Virus record (IMG/VR): IMGVR_UViG_3300009314_000290
Location: 1 to 25,658 of that record
Origin: a virus
Direction: 5' to 3' (one strand)
Length of the DNA: 25,658 bases
Part shown: in pieces, positions 16,394-23,605 of the stretch
How the letters are laid out: each line of letters begins with the position of its first letter
How positions within the stretch are numbered: position 1 is the first letter of the stretch
Position numbers and translations under genes: made by a program
The notes under the pieces: model-generated
What the model saw: the letters and a program-made list of their open reading frames with translations, nothing else
Told to the model about the DNA's origin: nothing
The model's database searches: none

Positions 16394-17734
16394 ATGTCAA
16401 TAGCAACACCAGAACAAATAAAACAAATTTATACTCAACATATTGGCCGTGAGCCAACTCCTCAAGAATTAGGCCATCACGCTTCTAATCGGACAGGGGT
16501 AGAACATTTAACCAATTGGGCTAAACAACAAACTGGAACTCAGCCTTCTGTTTTAGGAACAAGTAATCCTATTTCAAACTTCACATCTGCTATTATGGGA
16601 AAGCTTAAAGAGTATCAGGGTTCAACGTCCGCTGATTTAATTAAAAGAAAAAATGCCATTTTGAAAAAGATGTATCAAAAACAATCCCAGATAACTCCAG
16701 AGGAACAAAGGGTATTATCGCCAGGCCAGCAAACAGCTATCAGGAGTGGTCAAGTATCTGCTTTAGAGCCAGAGCTTGAAGCTACTAAAGGACAAATATT
16801 AGATAGAAAAGAAGCTAGAAGCAGGTTTTTAGAAACTTTTAATATAGCGAGGCAATTAGGGCAGGATATGGAAACCTTAAAAGAAAAACAGCGAGACAGA
16901 GCTTTTGAATCGCTTAGTATTATTGCTCAATCAGGTGAAGATATTCCTCAAGATCAATTAGGAGAATTAATTAGCTTAACTGGCTTAGATGCTGAAACTT
17001 TACAGGGGTATTATCAGACACTACAGGAAAAAGCTGATTATGACAAAAATATACAAGATTTAGAAATAAACCTTAAAAAAGCTCAAATTTTCAAAGCATA
17101 TAAAGATAGCCAAACTCCAGAAGGAGTATTAACCTCAGATCAAATTTCTAATCTCTTTAAAATCCAAACAGCTATTAGACAAGATAAAGATGTCAAAAAT
17201 TTCATAGATATTAGAGATTCTTACGATAGGGTTTTGGCTTCAGCTGAAAACCCAAGCGCAGCTGGTGATTTAGCTCTTATCTTTAACTATATGAAAACCC
17301 TTGATCCAGATTCTGTTGTTAGAGAATCTGAATTTGCCACAGCAGCAGCTTCTGGTGCTTATGGTGAAAGATTGAAAGCCGCAGGAGAAAAAGTTCTCAA
17401 AGGTAAAAGATTGTCAAATGAAATGCGGAATGATTTTGTTGATAGAGCAAAGCGACTATATGAGCCAAAGAAAAAGAATTATGATAGAGCAATTGATATG
17501 TATAAATCTCAAGCAACTGCGGTTAATGTTCCAGTTGATTTAGTTGTAAGGGATTATACAACCCCAGGAGAAACAACCTCTGGTAATATTGATGTTGATT
17601 TACAAGATGATATTATTAACAATGCTAATACTTTTGAAACAAGAGAAATATTGATTCAGGAACTGATGAAAGAATATCCTGAATTAACTGAAGAACAAAT
17701 ATCTACTAAGGTTTATACATTAATACCTGATTAA
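16394..17734 (+). CDS. Internal virion-type protein, DUF4214-like start
   Basis: 446 residues, mostly helical. Residues about 5-45 (PEQIKQIYTQHIGREPTPQE plus a following NWAKQQ helix) resemble the short DUF4214-like repeat of secreted proteins, a weak match. The rest is long charged helices (QRDRAFESLSIIAQSGEDIP, DLEINLKKAQIFKAYKDSQ), and residues about 260-380 form a conserved-looking helical region with NPSAAGDLALIFNYMKTLDP followed by VVRESEFATAAASGAYGERL. That last segment is common in proteins ejected by podoviruses and in prophage lytic-module proteins. Start AAATTATGTC, no Shine-Dalgarno. Confidence 0.6.
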   Translation: MSIATPEQIKQIYTQHIGREPTPQELGHHASNRTGVEHLTNWAKQQTGTQPSVLGTSNPISNFTSAIMGKLKEYQGSTSADLIKRKNAILKKMYQKQSQITPEEQRVLSPGQQTAIRSGQVSALEPELEATKGQILDRKEARSRFLETFNIARQLGQDMETLKEKQRDRAFESLSIIAQSGEDIPQDQLGELISLTGLDAETLQGYYQTLQEKADYDKNIQDLEINLKKAQIFKAYKDSQTPEGVLTSDQISNLFKIQTAIRQDKDVKNFIDIRDSYDRVLASAENPSAAGDLALIFNYMKTLDPDSVVRESEFATAAASGAYGERLKAAGEKVLKGKRLSNEMRNDFVDRAKRLYEPKKKNYDRAIDMYKSQATAVNVPVDLVVRDYTTPGETTSGNIDVDLQDDIINNANTFETREILIQELMKEYPELTEEQISTKVYTLIPD

Positions 17735-17738
17735 TAAT

Positions 17739-19337
17739 ATGGGAAGATTAACAGATAGATTACAACAACAAAATATTCAAACAGGGAGGTTATCCAAGAG
17801 GTTGTCTTTATCAGAAAAGCCATCCAATCCTATTAAAGATTTTTTCATTGGAGCAGGCAAGGGAGTTTTAAGCACTGCCAGAGGTGTTGGTGAATTAGGT
17901 TATAAACTAAGAAAGAGAATAGTTAAAGCAACAACCCCTAAAGAGAAAGAGGAAGAAGCCCTAAAAAAAGTTGGTACATACAAACCATTAGCTCCTTCTA
18001 AATCAACTACTCCAGTTGGAACAGCCCAAAAAATTGGTTTTGGAGCTGAACAAATTGGCGAGTTTATGATCCCAGTTGGTCAAGCAAAGGCAGTAACTAA
18101 ACTTGATGATGTTATTCGTTTAGCTGGTCTTGGTAAAAAGGCCACTGGAGCTTTGAAATTAACAGGCAGGAGTGCTGTAAGTGGAGCAGAATTTGCTGGT
18201 AAAACAGCATTACAAACAGGAGGTGATTCTGGAGAAACTAAAATAGCAGGAGCTATAGGATTAGCAACTCCGCCTACTTTAGCTGGTTTAAAAAAAGCTG
18301 CCCCGGTTGTAGGGGATATTACGGCAAGTGTATTAGCACAAATGATAGGCAAAGAGCCAGCCCATATCAAAGTTGCTTTTATGAGTCCTAAAATTGTTGC
18401 TAATAAAATATCTCAAAAGATTATTCCACTACAAGTTAGGGAAAAAGCTGTTAAAGCTCTTGGTAATTATAGGCAACAAATTAGCCAACAATTTTCTTCT
18501 TCTTTATCTCAAATCCAAAAACAATATGTAAAAACAACTAAATCACTGGGTTTAAAGAATGCTATTGAAGTTACTGGATTACCTTCAATTTTTAGAAAAT
18601 ATGGAATAGCTGTTGAACTTAAAGGAACAAAGCTTAATTTTGATAAACTCAATAGCTCAATTGTAAAATCAGGTGAGAAAAAAAATCTTCAAATGGTTTT
18701 TGATACAATTAGAAATCAAAAAGATTTTTCACCAAAGGGCATACAACGAGTCGCAGAAAGAATTAATGCTTTAAGTGAATTCGCTTTTGGAAAAGGGACA
18801 AAAACCAGTAGAGTAATATCAAGTATCCATAACAAATATTCTGATTTCATAAAACAAATATACCCTGAATTATCTACAGCAAGAGCTGAATATGGCACAT
18901 CAAAGGAAATTATTAAAGGAATTGATGATATACTTAAATCTATTAAAAATGAAAAAGCCGATCCAACAAAGGTAACGACTTCTGTTCGCAAATTATCAAA
19001 TGTTTTTAAAGAAGATAACGAGGCATATTTGTATGCTATTAAGCGCCTGGAGCAAATATCAGGCAGAGATTTATTAAAAGATTTAGCTGCAAGTGAGTTT
19101 CAAAATATAGCACCTCAATCATTTGGCAGTAGAATTGCACAAGCTGGATTGCTTACTGGGGGATTATTTTATAATCCTTTGATAATTGCTGCTATGCCTT
19201 TGTTTTCACCAAGAGCTATTGGTAAATTATCAACAACAGCTGGTCGTGCTTATCCATTTACTAAAGAAGCAATAAAAGTATCACCAAAAGTAATCACTCC
19301 ATTATTACGATCTAATAACGAAACTCCTTTGCGTTAA
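17739..19337 (+). CDS. Internal virion / DNA-ejection-type protein
   Basis: 532 residues. A basic N-terminus (RLTDRLQQQNIQTGRLSKRL) is followed by a Gly/Ala-rich, partly hydrophobic stretch (residues about 95-210), a helical middle, ARAEYGTSKEIIKGIDDIL, and LLKDLAASEFQNIAP before a hydrophobic C-terminal helix (AGLLTGGLFYNPLIIAAMP). Large proteins of this type at the end of a podovirus structural operon are usually ejected to form a conduit through the envelope. No lytic domain is visible. It is the last gene of the unbroken late cluster; a 192-base gap follows. Confidence 0.62.
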   Translation: MGRLTDRLQQQNIQTGRLSKRLSLSEKPSNPIKDFFIGAGKGVLSTARGVGELGYKLRKRIVKATTPKEKEEEALKKVGTYKPLAPSKSTTPVGTAQKIGFGAEQIGEFMIPVGQAKAVTKLDDVIRLAGLGKKATGALKLTGRSAVSGAEFAGKTALQTGGDSGETKIAGAIGLATPPTLAGLKKAAPVVGDITASVLAQMIGKEPAHIKVAFMSPKIVANKISQKIIPLQVREKAVKALGNYRQQISQQFSSSLSQIQKQYVKTTKSLGLKNAIEVTGLPSIFRKYGIAVELKGTKLNFDKLNSSIVKSGEKKNLQMVFDTIRNQKDFSPKGIQRVAERINALSEFAFGKGTKTSRVISSIHNKYSDFIKQIYPELSTARAEYGTSKEIIKGIDDILKSIKNEKADPTKVTTSVRKLSNVFKEDNEAYLYAIKRLEQISGRDLLKDLAASEFQNIAPQSFGSRIAQAGLLTGGLFYNPLIIAAMPLFSPRAIGKLSTTAGRAYPFTKEAIKVSPKVITPLLRSNNETPLR

Positions 19338-19467
19338 ATATATAAGCTAGTAATAAACAAACAATTAACCACTTCATACTATTAATCCCTCTATTAAACA
19401 TTCCATTAACAAACTTAACACATTATTAAACATTAAAATTAATTATCCCTAATTACTTCTTTACTGT

Positions 19468-19498
19468 CAATAGTGCCTTATCCACAGGCCAGCTATTG
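19468..19498 (+). promoter_or_regulatory. Hairpin displaying a consensus DnaA box, in AT-rich gap
   Basis: In the gap 19338-19529, TTATCCACA (19478-19486) is an exact match to the bacterial DnaA-box consensus. It lies in the loop of an inverted repeat: CAATAG (19468-19473) with CTATTG (19493-19498), and GCCT (19475-19478) with AGGC (19486-19489). The 19338-19465 part is very AT-rich with TTAAACATT-like repeats and no gene. Candidate replication start or regulatory site. A single 9-mer match is expected by chance about once in several such windows, so confidence is limited. Confidence 0.4.
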
Positions 19499-19523
19499 TC
19501 AAGAAAGTAGAATAGAATACTAT
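19496..19523 (+). promoter_or_regulatory. Possible promoter giving an almost leaderless message
   Basis: TTGTCA (19496-19501) and TACTAT (19518-19523) are separated by 16 bases, a fair sigma-70-like pair. Transcription would start about 19530, which is the ATG of the next gene, so the mRNA would have little or no leader. It overlaps the right arm of the DnaA-box hairpin, so binding there could affect transcription. Confidence 0.35.
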
Positions 19524-19529
19524 TAAGAT

Positions 19530-19712
19530 ATGGATATAAATGAATTCGTAAAACAACTTAATGAATTAACAGCCCAAGTTTCAGGTTTAGCGGCTGATGT
19601 TGACTGGTTAAAGCTTATTCTGATTTTCCTAGCAGCAGGTACACTTGGGAATGGAATAATTAGCGGTTTACATTTCCGTGACTTTAAAAGAAACGGAAAT
19701 AATAAACAATAA
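19530..19712 (+). CDS. Small membrane protein, XhlA-like layout
   Basis: 60 residues: an N-terminal amphipathic helix (DINEFVKQLNELTAQVSGLA), Trp27 then one membrane helix (about 27-47, LKLILIFLAAGTLGNGIISG), and a basic tail (RDFKRNGNNKQ). This layout is that of small XhlA-type holin accessory proteins, but the sequence is too short to be sure. First gene after the late cluster; ATG has no Shine-Dalgarno. Confidence 0.55.
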   Translation: MDINEFVKQLNELTAQVSGLAADVDWLKLILIFLAAGTLGNGIISGLHFRDFKRNGNNKQ

Positions 19713-19740
19713 GTAGTTCTTTAAAACAAGTTAAACATAA

Positions 19741-19769
19741 AGGAGGTTAATTTGAAATTAACATTTTAA
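19741..19769 (+). other. Strong ribosome site on a five-codon mini-ORF
   Basis: AGGAGG (19741-19746) stands five bases before TTG 19752, which opens only five codons (MKLTF) to TAA 19767-19769. The downstream lipoprotein ATG at 19791 is in the same frame but beyond that stop and has its own weaker GAAAGG. The site may load ribosomes for a leader peptide or be a relic of an earlier start. Confidence 0.3.
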
Positions 19770-19790
19770 AGTAAATGAAAGGCATAGAGT

Positions 19791-20078
19791 ATGAAACTAT
19801 TATTGATAGTATTGATTTTATACGGATGTGCTAAACCTACATTCCACAAAACAGTAGAATTAGATATTAAGGTTCATATTATGGATGAAATGTCTTTTCG
19901 CAAAATCTTCCCTGAATATCCAAGAGTAAGAGGTTTAGCAACAAAGAACAATTATATCTATATCATAGGAGAAGATGGAATCATAGGAGAAGATGGAATA
20001 TTTGTTGACTGCTACATTCTTGGTCATGAACTTAAACATCTACTTCATTGGAAAGATCCTGAAATACTTAAACCATAA
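19791..20078 (+). CDS. Small lipoprotein with HEXXH zinc-peptidase motif
   Basis: 95 residues. MKLLLIVLILYGC is a short lipoprotein signal with the acceptor Cys at position 13. The only other striking feature is HELKH at residues 79-83 with another His at 86, the zinc-binding signature of metallopeptidases. The domain is far shorter than usual zincins, so it may be a reduced or inactive form. IGEDGI is duplicated at residues 59-70 by an 18-bp DNA repeat. It would sit on the outer face of the membrane. AAAGG eight bases before the ATG is a moderate ribosome site. Unknown family. Confidence 0.6.
   Translation: MKLLLIVLILYGCAKPTFHKTVELDIKVHIMDEMSFRKIFPEYPRVRGLATKNNYIYIIGEDGIIGEDGIFVDCYILGHELKHLLHWKDPEILKP
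19962..19997 (+). repeat. 18-bp perfect tandem duplication inside lipoprotein gene
   Basis: ATCATAGGAGAAGATGGA occurs twice head to tail (19962-19979 and 19980-19997), duplicating the six residues IGEDGI in frame. Likely a recent slippage event. Confidence 0.85.
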
Positions 20079-20092
20079 AGAAAGGAGGGCTT

Positions 20093-20272
20093 ATGAAAGT
20101 AATTATTAAGGATGTTACAGAAGAAGTTATATCTAGAATTGTCAAAGCAGAGGCAAAGAAATATGATGTTCCTGTTAAGATTCAGGGAACTAAAGCTGTA
20201 TTTCTTTCTCACGAAGATTCTAAACAACACATTATTGAAGATGTAAAAAGTATCTTTGACAAAAGGAGGTGA
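20093..20272 (+). CDS. Small hypothetical protein
   Basis: 59 residues: MKVIIKDVTEEVISRIVKAE, then AKKYDVPVKIQGTKAVFLS and a C-terminal helix ending FDKRR. Alternating strand and helix suggests a small alpha-beta fold; no family recognised. The start is well supported by AAAGGAGGG with five bases to the ATG. Its stop (20270-20272) lies inside the AGGAGGTGATTAA ribosome site of the next gene, four bases before that gene's ATG, so the pair is tightly coupled. Confidence 0.68.
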   Translation: MKVIIKDVTEEVISRIVKAEAKKYDVPVKIQGTKAVFLSHEDSKQHIIEDVKSIFDKRR

Positions 20273-20276
20273 TTAA

Positions 20277-21041
20277 ATGTCACAATTAGTTTTACATCGA
20301 GGCGCACAAGAAGTAACCAAAGACCAGCTTGACTTAATCCAGCTCCCCGAAGCTACTGAAAGCTATACTCCTGTTTCTCATTACGACCTTGCCAACTCAC
20401 TTGCCACTATAGGCCAAGATATTCTCACTGATTATTCCTTGATAGGCGAGAATTACGGCATAGCCAGACAAGGCAACCAGCTCTTTGCTGTCCTCAAGTT
20501 CAAAAAGGATAATAGTGAAATGGCTCTCTCTATAGGCTTTAGGAATTCCTACGACAAGTCAATGTCAATCGGTATTTGTATGGGAGCGAGCGTGTTTGTC
20601 TGCGACAACTTGGCATTAACCGGCGACATTGCCGTGATGAAAAAGCACTCTAAAAATGTGCTTACAGTCCTTGAAGACTTAGCGATCACAACTCTCTACA
20701 AAGCCCAGTACACGTTCGGGAAGCTGATCAAGGACAGCGAGGCTATGAAGGCTCGGCAGATTTCCGACAACCAGGCTTTTCAAACTTTAGGCGTTCTTTT
20801 CGGTCACGGGATACTCTCACCCCGCCAGCTCCCGGTAGTCAAGGGAAATTGGTTAAAGCCCCAATTTGATGAATTCCAGCCCCGCAATATGTGGTCATTC
20901 TACAATGCCGCCACCGAAGCCCTTAAATCTTCTCCGCCTCTTAATGTGATGGAACGCCATATCCGTCTACACGATACGATTATCGGGGAGGTCATAGACG
21001 TAACCCCTGAATTGGTCAGAACCCGCCAGGAACATCTGTAA
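20277..21041 (+). CDS. DUF932 family protein
   Basis: 254 residues. The segment IGFRNSYDKSMSIGICMGAS followed by VFVCDNLALTGD (about 85-118) is the signature of DUF932 / phage-plasmid-like proteins, whose function is not established and which usually travel with mobile elements, often near RadC-like genes as here. Strong AAGGAGGTGAT ribosome site. The gene is markedly richer in G+C (about half in places, such as 20821-20880) than the structural genes (about 30% at 18601-18660), pointing to separate origin or different codon selection. Confidence 0.82.
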   Translation: MSQLVLHRGAQEVTKDQLDLIQLPEATESYTPVSHYDLANSLATIGQDILTDYSLIGENYGIARQGNQLFAVLKFKKDNSEMALSIGFRNSYDKSMSIGICMGASVFVCDNLALTGDIAVMKKHSKNVLTVLEDLAITTLYKAQYTFGKLIKDSEAMKARQISDNQAFQTLGVLFGHGILSPRQLPVVKGNWLKPQFDEFQPRNMWSFYNAATEALKSSPPLNVMERHIRLHDTIIGEVIDVTPELVRTRQEHL

Positions 21042-21053
21042 GGGGGGGGTGAT

Positions 21054-21536
21054 ATGGATTTCTGGACAGAGCTTAAAAGCGGTAAATTCGCTAATATGGT
21101 TAGGGAGGCTTCCAGGGGCCAGGTAATAAATAACTCCCAGGAGCTGTTTAATGTCTTAAAACCCTTGTTTGCCAAGTATGATGATGTAGAGGTTTTTTAT
21201 GTCATCTTCCTTGATGCTAAAAACAAGGTAATCTCTATTGATAAAATGTTTTCAGGTAGCTTGACCGCTTCCACTATTTATCCAAGAGAAATTATTAAGA
21301 AGGCTTTAGAGGTTGGGTCGGCAGCTGTTATATTGTCGCATAATCACCCGTCAGGCGATACTAACCCCTCATCAGAAGACTTGGCAATAACTTTTAAGGT
21401 CTGTATGGCTCTCGGTAGCGTGGACATCACTTTACACGAACACCTGATAGTCGGGGATGGTTATTATAGCATGGCGGACAGCGGTTATATCAGGCAGGCA
21501 AATGACAAATATAAAAGTTGTTTTGAAAGGAGGTGA
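21054..21536 (+). CDS. radC: RadC-like JAB/MPN domain protein
   Basis: 160 residues. HNHPSGDTNPSSED (residues 96-109) is the JAMM zinc motif of RadC proteins, with His96, His98 and Asp109 as ligands; VGSAAVILS before it and VDITLHEHLIVGDGYYSM after it are equally typical. The helix-hairpin-helix part of full-length RadC is missing, as is usual in mobile-element copies. Biochemical role of the family is unsettled and it is no longer thought to be a plain repair gene. An unusual run of eight G (21042-21049) makes the ribosome site. Follows the DUF932 gene by 12 bases. Confidence 0.88.
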   Translation: MDFWTELKSGKFANMVREASRGQVINNSQELFNVLKPLFAKYDDVEVFYVIFLDAKNKVISIDKMFSGSLTASTIYPREIIKKALEVGSAAVILSHNHPSGDTNPSSEDLAITFKVCMALGSVDITLHEHLIVGDGYYSMADSGYIRQANDKYKSCFERR

Positions 21537-21541
21537 TGTAA

Positions 21542-21856
21542 TTGATACATAGTTTTGAAGATTTATTAGCCAGCTTGCCCGAAGATCAGATAAACGGTAA
21601 AATGAAAGATGAACTTAAAACAGCTTATGACTTTGAGCTTGAACAGATAAAACGCTATATTAATCAAGCTCAAAACCCTCAAGCCGTCTTGCTCCCCTTT
21701 AATCAATCTGGAAGTCAGTTTATCGCAAACTTCTGGGTCAATGACCTTGCTCTCCCCGCTAAAAACCAATTCAATTGGCATCTCCAGAACACCAGTCAAT
21801 GGCTCTATGCTGGTTGTATCTTAGTTCAAAATGGCAGAGTCAGCCTCCATCACTAA
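21542..21856 (+). CDS. Hypothetical protein with TTG start
   Basis: 104 residues from TTG 21542. The start is fixed by AAAGGAGGTGATG at 21526-21538; no in-frame ATG is available nearby. N-terminal half is helical (DELKTAYDFELEQIKRYI), C-terminal half beta with several Trp/Asn (FIANFWVNDLALPA, NTSQWLYAGCILVQ). No family recognised. Last gene of the strong-ribosome-site group that includes DUF932 and RadC. Confidence 0.65.
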   Translation: MIHSFEDLLASLPEDQINGKMKDELKTAYDFELEQIKRYINQAQNPQAVLLPFNQSGSQFIANFWVNDLALPAKNQFNWHLQNTSQWLYAGCILVQNGRVSLHH

Positions 21857-21861
21857 TCACA

Positions 21862-21914
21862 GGGGATTACAAAAACTGAAACAACAAATAACGCTTGTTT
21901 CAGAGCTAATCCCC
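21862..21914 (+). terminator. Two-tier hairpin after accessory genes
   Basis: GGGGATTA (21862-21869) pairs with TAATCCCC (21907-21914), and inside it GAAACAA (21878-21884) pairs with TTGTTTC (21895-21901). It starts five bases after the previous stop. The following TTCCTCTCCTT is pyrimidine-rich but not a clean U-tract, so it may be a terminator or a processing/protective structure. Nothing else is recognised in 21915-21988. Confidence 0.5.
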
Positions 21915-21988
21915 TTCCTCTCCTTGCTAATAATTTTGTCATAGGTCTATGCGCCCATTTTGTTGGCAGCGAAAGGAATTATAAATTT

Positions 21989-22741
21989 ATGAATCCAATC
22001 CCAAAAAAATACCAAAAAAAATATAATGGATGTCTACCTAATCCAAGAGATGACCGTGATTTAGTATTAGGGGATGTTGCCTATGTTCCAGATCCTAATT
22101 GCCCCGCTTGGGAAGAAAATTATAATGTTGAACAAAAACACGGCCTTTTAGTCAGAGACCATCAAGGTTCAAGTTTAAGCTGTGTTGGTCAAGGATGGAG
22201 CAAGTATCTTGAAATGTTAAACCTAATTGAAACGAATAAGGTTCTTAATTTATCTGCTAAAGATATTTATTCACAAATCTTTTTACCTTCAGGCGGATCT
22301 TATATTCGAGACGGCGCTAAGATTGCTGTTAAAAATGGCTGTACCACAGAGGACTATATTTCATCTTATCAAAACGGAAAACCTCCATCAGAATCTTTTA
22401 TGAGACAGAAAAAACAGACTCCTGAAAGCAAAGATAATGCCTTAATTTACCAATCTAAAAAATTCGTTAAACTTGACCTTAGTTACCCCCTAACAGATCA
22501 GAACTGGGAAGATGTCCGACAAGTCATCTGGCAATATCACGGCTTTGTTTCGGGCTTTCGAGGACACTGTATCTATTTTATGGGTTATGGAATTGAAAAC
22601 GGTAAAAGATTTATTAAATATATTAACTCTTATGGAAAAGATTTTAGCGAGGACGGCACTGGAAAGTGGTTTGATAATTTTGGTGAATTATTTGACATCA
22701 CTTTTCTTGTTGACCAAGCTAATATTAAAAAAAAAATATGA
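21989..22741 (+). CDS. Papain-like (C1) cysteine peptidase
   Basis: 250 residues. The catalytic set of the papain family is visible: Gln59 and Cys65 in RDHQGSSLSCVGQGW, His193 in FRGHCIYFMGYG, and Asn213 in YINSYGKDF followed by GTGKWF. Intervening SAKDIYSQIF and GSYIRDGAKIAVKNGC match the C1 fold. No signal peptide. Upstream of a holin-like gene, it could be a peptidoglycan-cleaving endolysin, though C1A members usually cut proteins, so a virion or host-protein target is possible. Start has AAAGGA eleven bases upstream. The next gene overlaps by four bases (ATGA). Confidence 0.8.
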   Translation: MNPIPKKYQKKYNGCLPNPRDDRDLVLGDVAYVPDPNCPAWEENYNVEQKHGLLVRDHQGSSLSCVGQGWSKYLEMLNLIETNKVLNLSAKDIYSQIFLPSGGSYIRDGAKIAVKNGCTTEDYISSYQNGKPPSESFMRQKKQTPESKDNALIYQSKKFVKLDLSYPLTDQNWEDVRQVIWQYHGFVSGFRGHCIYFMGYGIENGKRFIKYINSYGKDFSEDGTGKWFDNFGELFDITFLVDQANIKKKI

Positions 22742-22965
22742 CTCAAAACGAATTAGACAATTTATACAATCTTGGTTTATTCAGAGATTCAGACGATGAC
22801 GCAAAAGGTTATCTTGATCACGATCACCCCTTTGTTGTTTCAGAACTTTTAAAAGCCCCTGAACACGAAGTTTATGACAGGGCATTAAGTTTCCTCAGAT
22901 TAACAGGGCTGATAAAGTTTTTTGATAAAAGGCATATCTTGGGTAAAATCTTTAATAAAAAATGA
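22738..22965 (+). CDS. Small acidic hypothetical protein
   Basis: 75 residues: acidic first half (NELDNLYNLGLFRDSDDDAK, LDHDHPF) and a basic C-terminus (FFDKRHILGKIFNKK). No family recognised. Start and stop both overlap neighbours by four bases (ATGA at each end), tying it to the peptidase and holin-like genes. Confidence 0.62.
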   Translation: MTQNELDNLYNLGLFRDSDDDAKGYLDHDHPFVVSELLKAPEHEVYDRALSFLRLTGLIKFFDKRHILGKIFNKK

Positions 22966-23321
22966 CCAACTATTATAACGAAATTTCTAAAGCCCAATTA
23001 TGGTATGACTGGAAAAAAGGTCGACTTGCTTATGTTAAAAGTAAATATAAATTAAGAATATGGAAATGGACTATCACTGTATCAGTCTATTCTCATAGAA
23101 AACAAAATATAATGAAACAATGGTATCAAAGCCGAACAATTTGGAGCAGTATTTTAAGAGGGGTAGCAGGTATTCTTACCTCTTTGGCTCTGGTTTTGAA
23201 CGGTGAATTATTATTTATAGATTTCCTACCAGGCTTGATCACTACACTTTGGGGTATTGTTGATGTTATTATTAGGACAAAAACAACTCAACCTCTTGCT
23301 GGTTTTAGCCTTAAAAAATAA
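22962..23321 (+). CDS. Holin-like membrane protein
   Basis: 119 residues. The N-terminal 55 are basic and aromatic (WYDWKKGRLAYVKSKYKLR). Then come two hydrophobic helices, about 60-80 (IWSSILRGVAGILTSLALV) and 82-104 (ELLFIDFLPGLITTLWGIVD), ending in a polar tail with RTKTTQP. A Trp-containing entry to the first helix, a short turn and an RTKTTQP-type ending are common in small phage holins. Role would be to open the membrane for lysis. Joined to the peptidase by the intervening gene through four-base overlaps. Confidence 0.6.
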   Translation: MTNYYNEISKAQLWYDWKKGRLAYVKSKYKLRIWKWTITVSVYSHRKQNIMKQWYQSRTIWSSILRGVAGILTSLALVLNGELLFIDFLPGLITTLWGIVDVIIRTKTTQPLAGFSLKK

Positions 23322-23467
23322 TGAAACGCAAAAAACGAATACCACAATGGAAGGAAGACGAAATAAGGACCAGACGAAACAAGCGCCGTCTCTGTTCTCG
23401 TTGTGGAACACATCCAAGAGACCCCTATTACGGCGATTTGTGTACTTGGTGTGGTCGTAGGTCGTAA
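23321..23467 (+). CDS. Zinc-ribbon micropeptide
   Basis: 48 residues: a very basic N-terminal half (MKRKKRIPQ, then IRTRRNKRR) followed by two CxxC pairs, CSRC and CTWC, 14 residues apart. This is a minimal zinc ribbon with a nucleic-acid-binding composition. ATG lies on the last base of the previous stop (TAATG), so it is coupled to the holin-like gene. Could be a small regulator or a ribosome-associated peptide; no family identified. Confidence 0.65.
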   Translation: MKRKKRIPQWKEDEIRTRRNKRRLCSRCGTHPRDPYYGDLCTWCGRRS

Positions 23468-23471
23468 GGTA

Positions 23472-23501
23472 TTGACATAAAAAAGGATTTTATAGTATTT
23501 T
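23472..23501 (+). promoter_or_regulatory. Sigma-70-like promoter
   Basis: A perfect TTGACA (23472-23477) and TATTTT (23496-23501) with an 18-base spacer, directly after the zinc-ribbon stop. Transcription would begin near 23508 and run through a roughly 100-base leader into the gene at 23606. It is the clearest promoter in the window. Confidence 0.55.
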
Positions 23502-23544
23502 ATATATAAGGGGGGAATGGTTAATTCCATTTCCATAACGGAGG

Positions 23545-23598
23545 GGGCGACCCGTTTGGGTTGCCCTTTCCAAATTTTGTTGTTTAACAAATTGGAGG
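23545..23598 (+). promoter_or_regulatory. Structured 5' leader hiding a ribosome site
   Basis: First hairpin: GGGCGACCC (23545-23553) with GGGTTGCCC (23558-23566), a GTTT loop and one G-U pair, followed by TTT. Second: CCAAATTTTGTT (23570-23581) with AACAAATTGG (23586-23595), imperfect, whose 3' arm includes the start of the GGAGG (23594-23598) for ATG 23606. Folding could mask the ribosome site, or the first stem could act as an attenuator. Confidence 0.45.
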
Positions 23599-23605
23599 TG
23601 AAACA

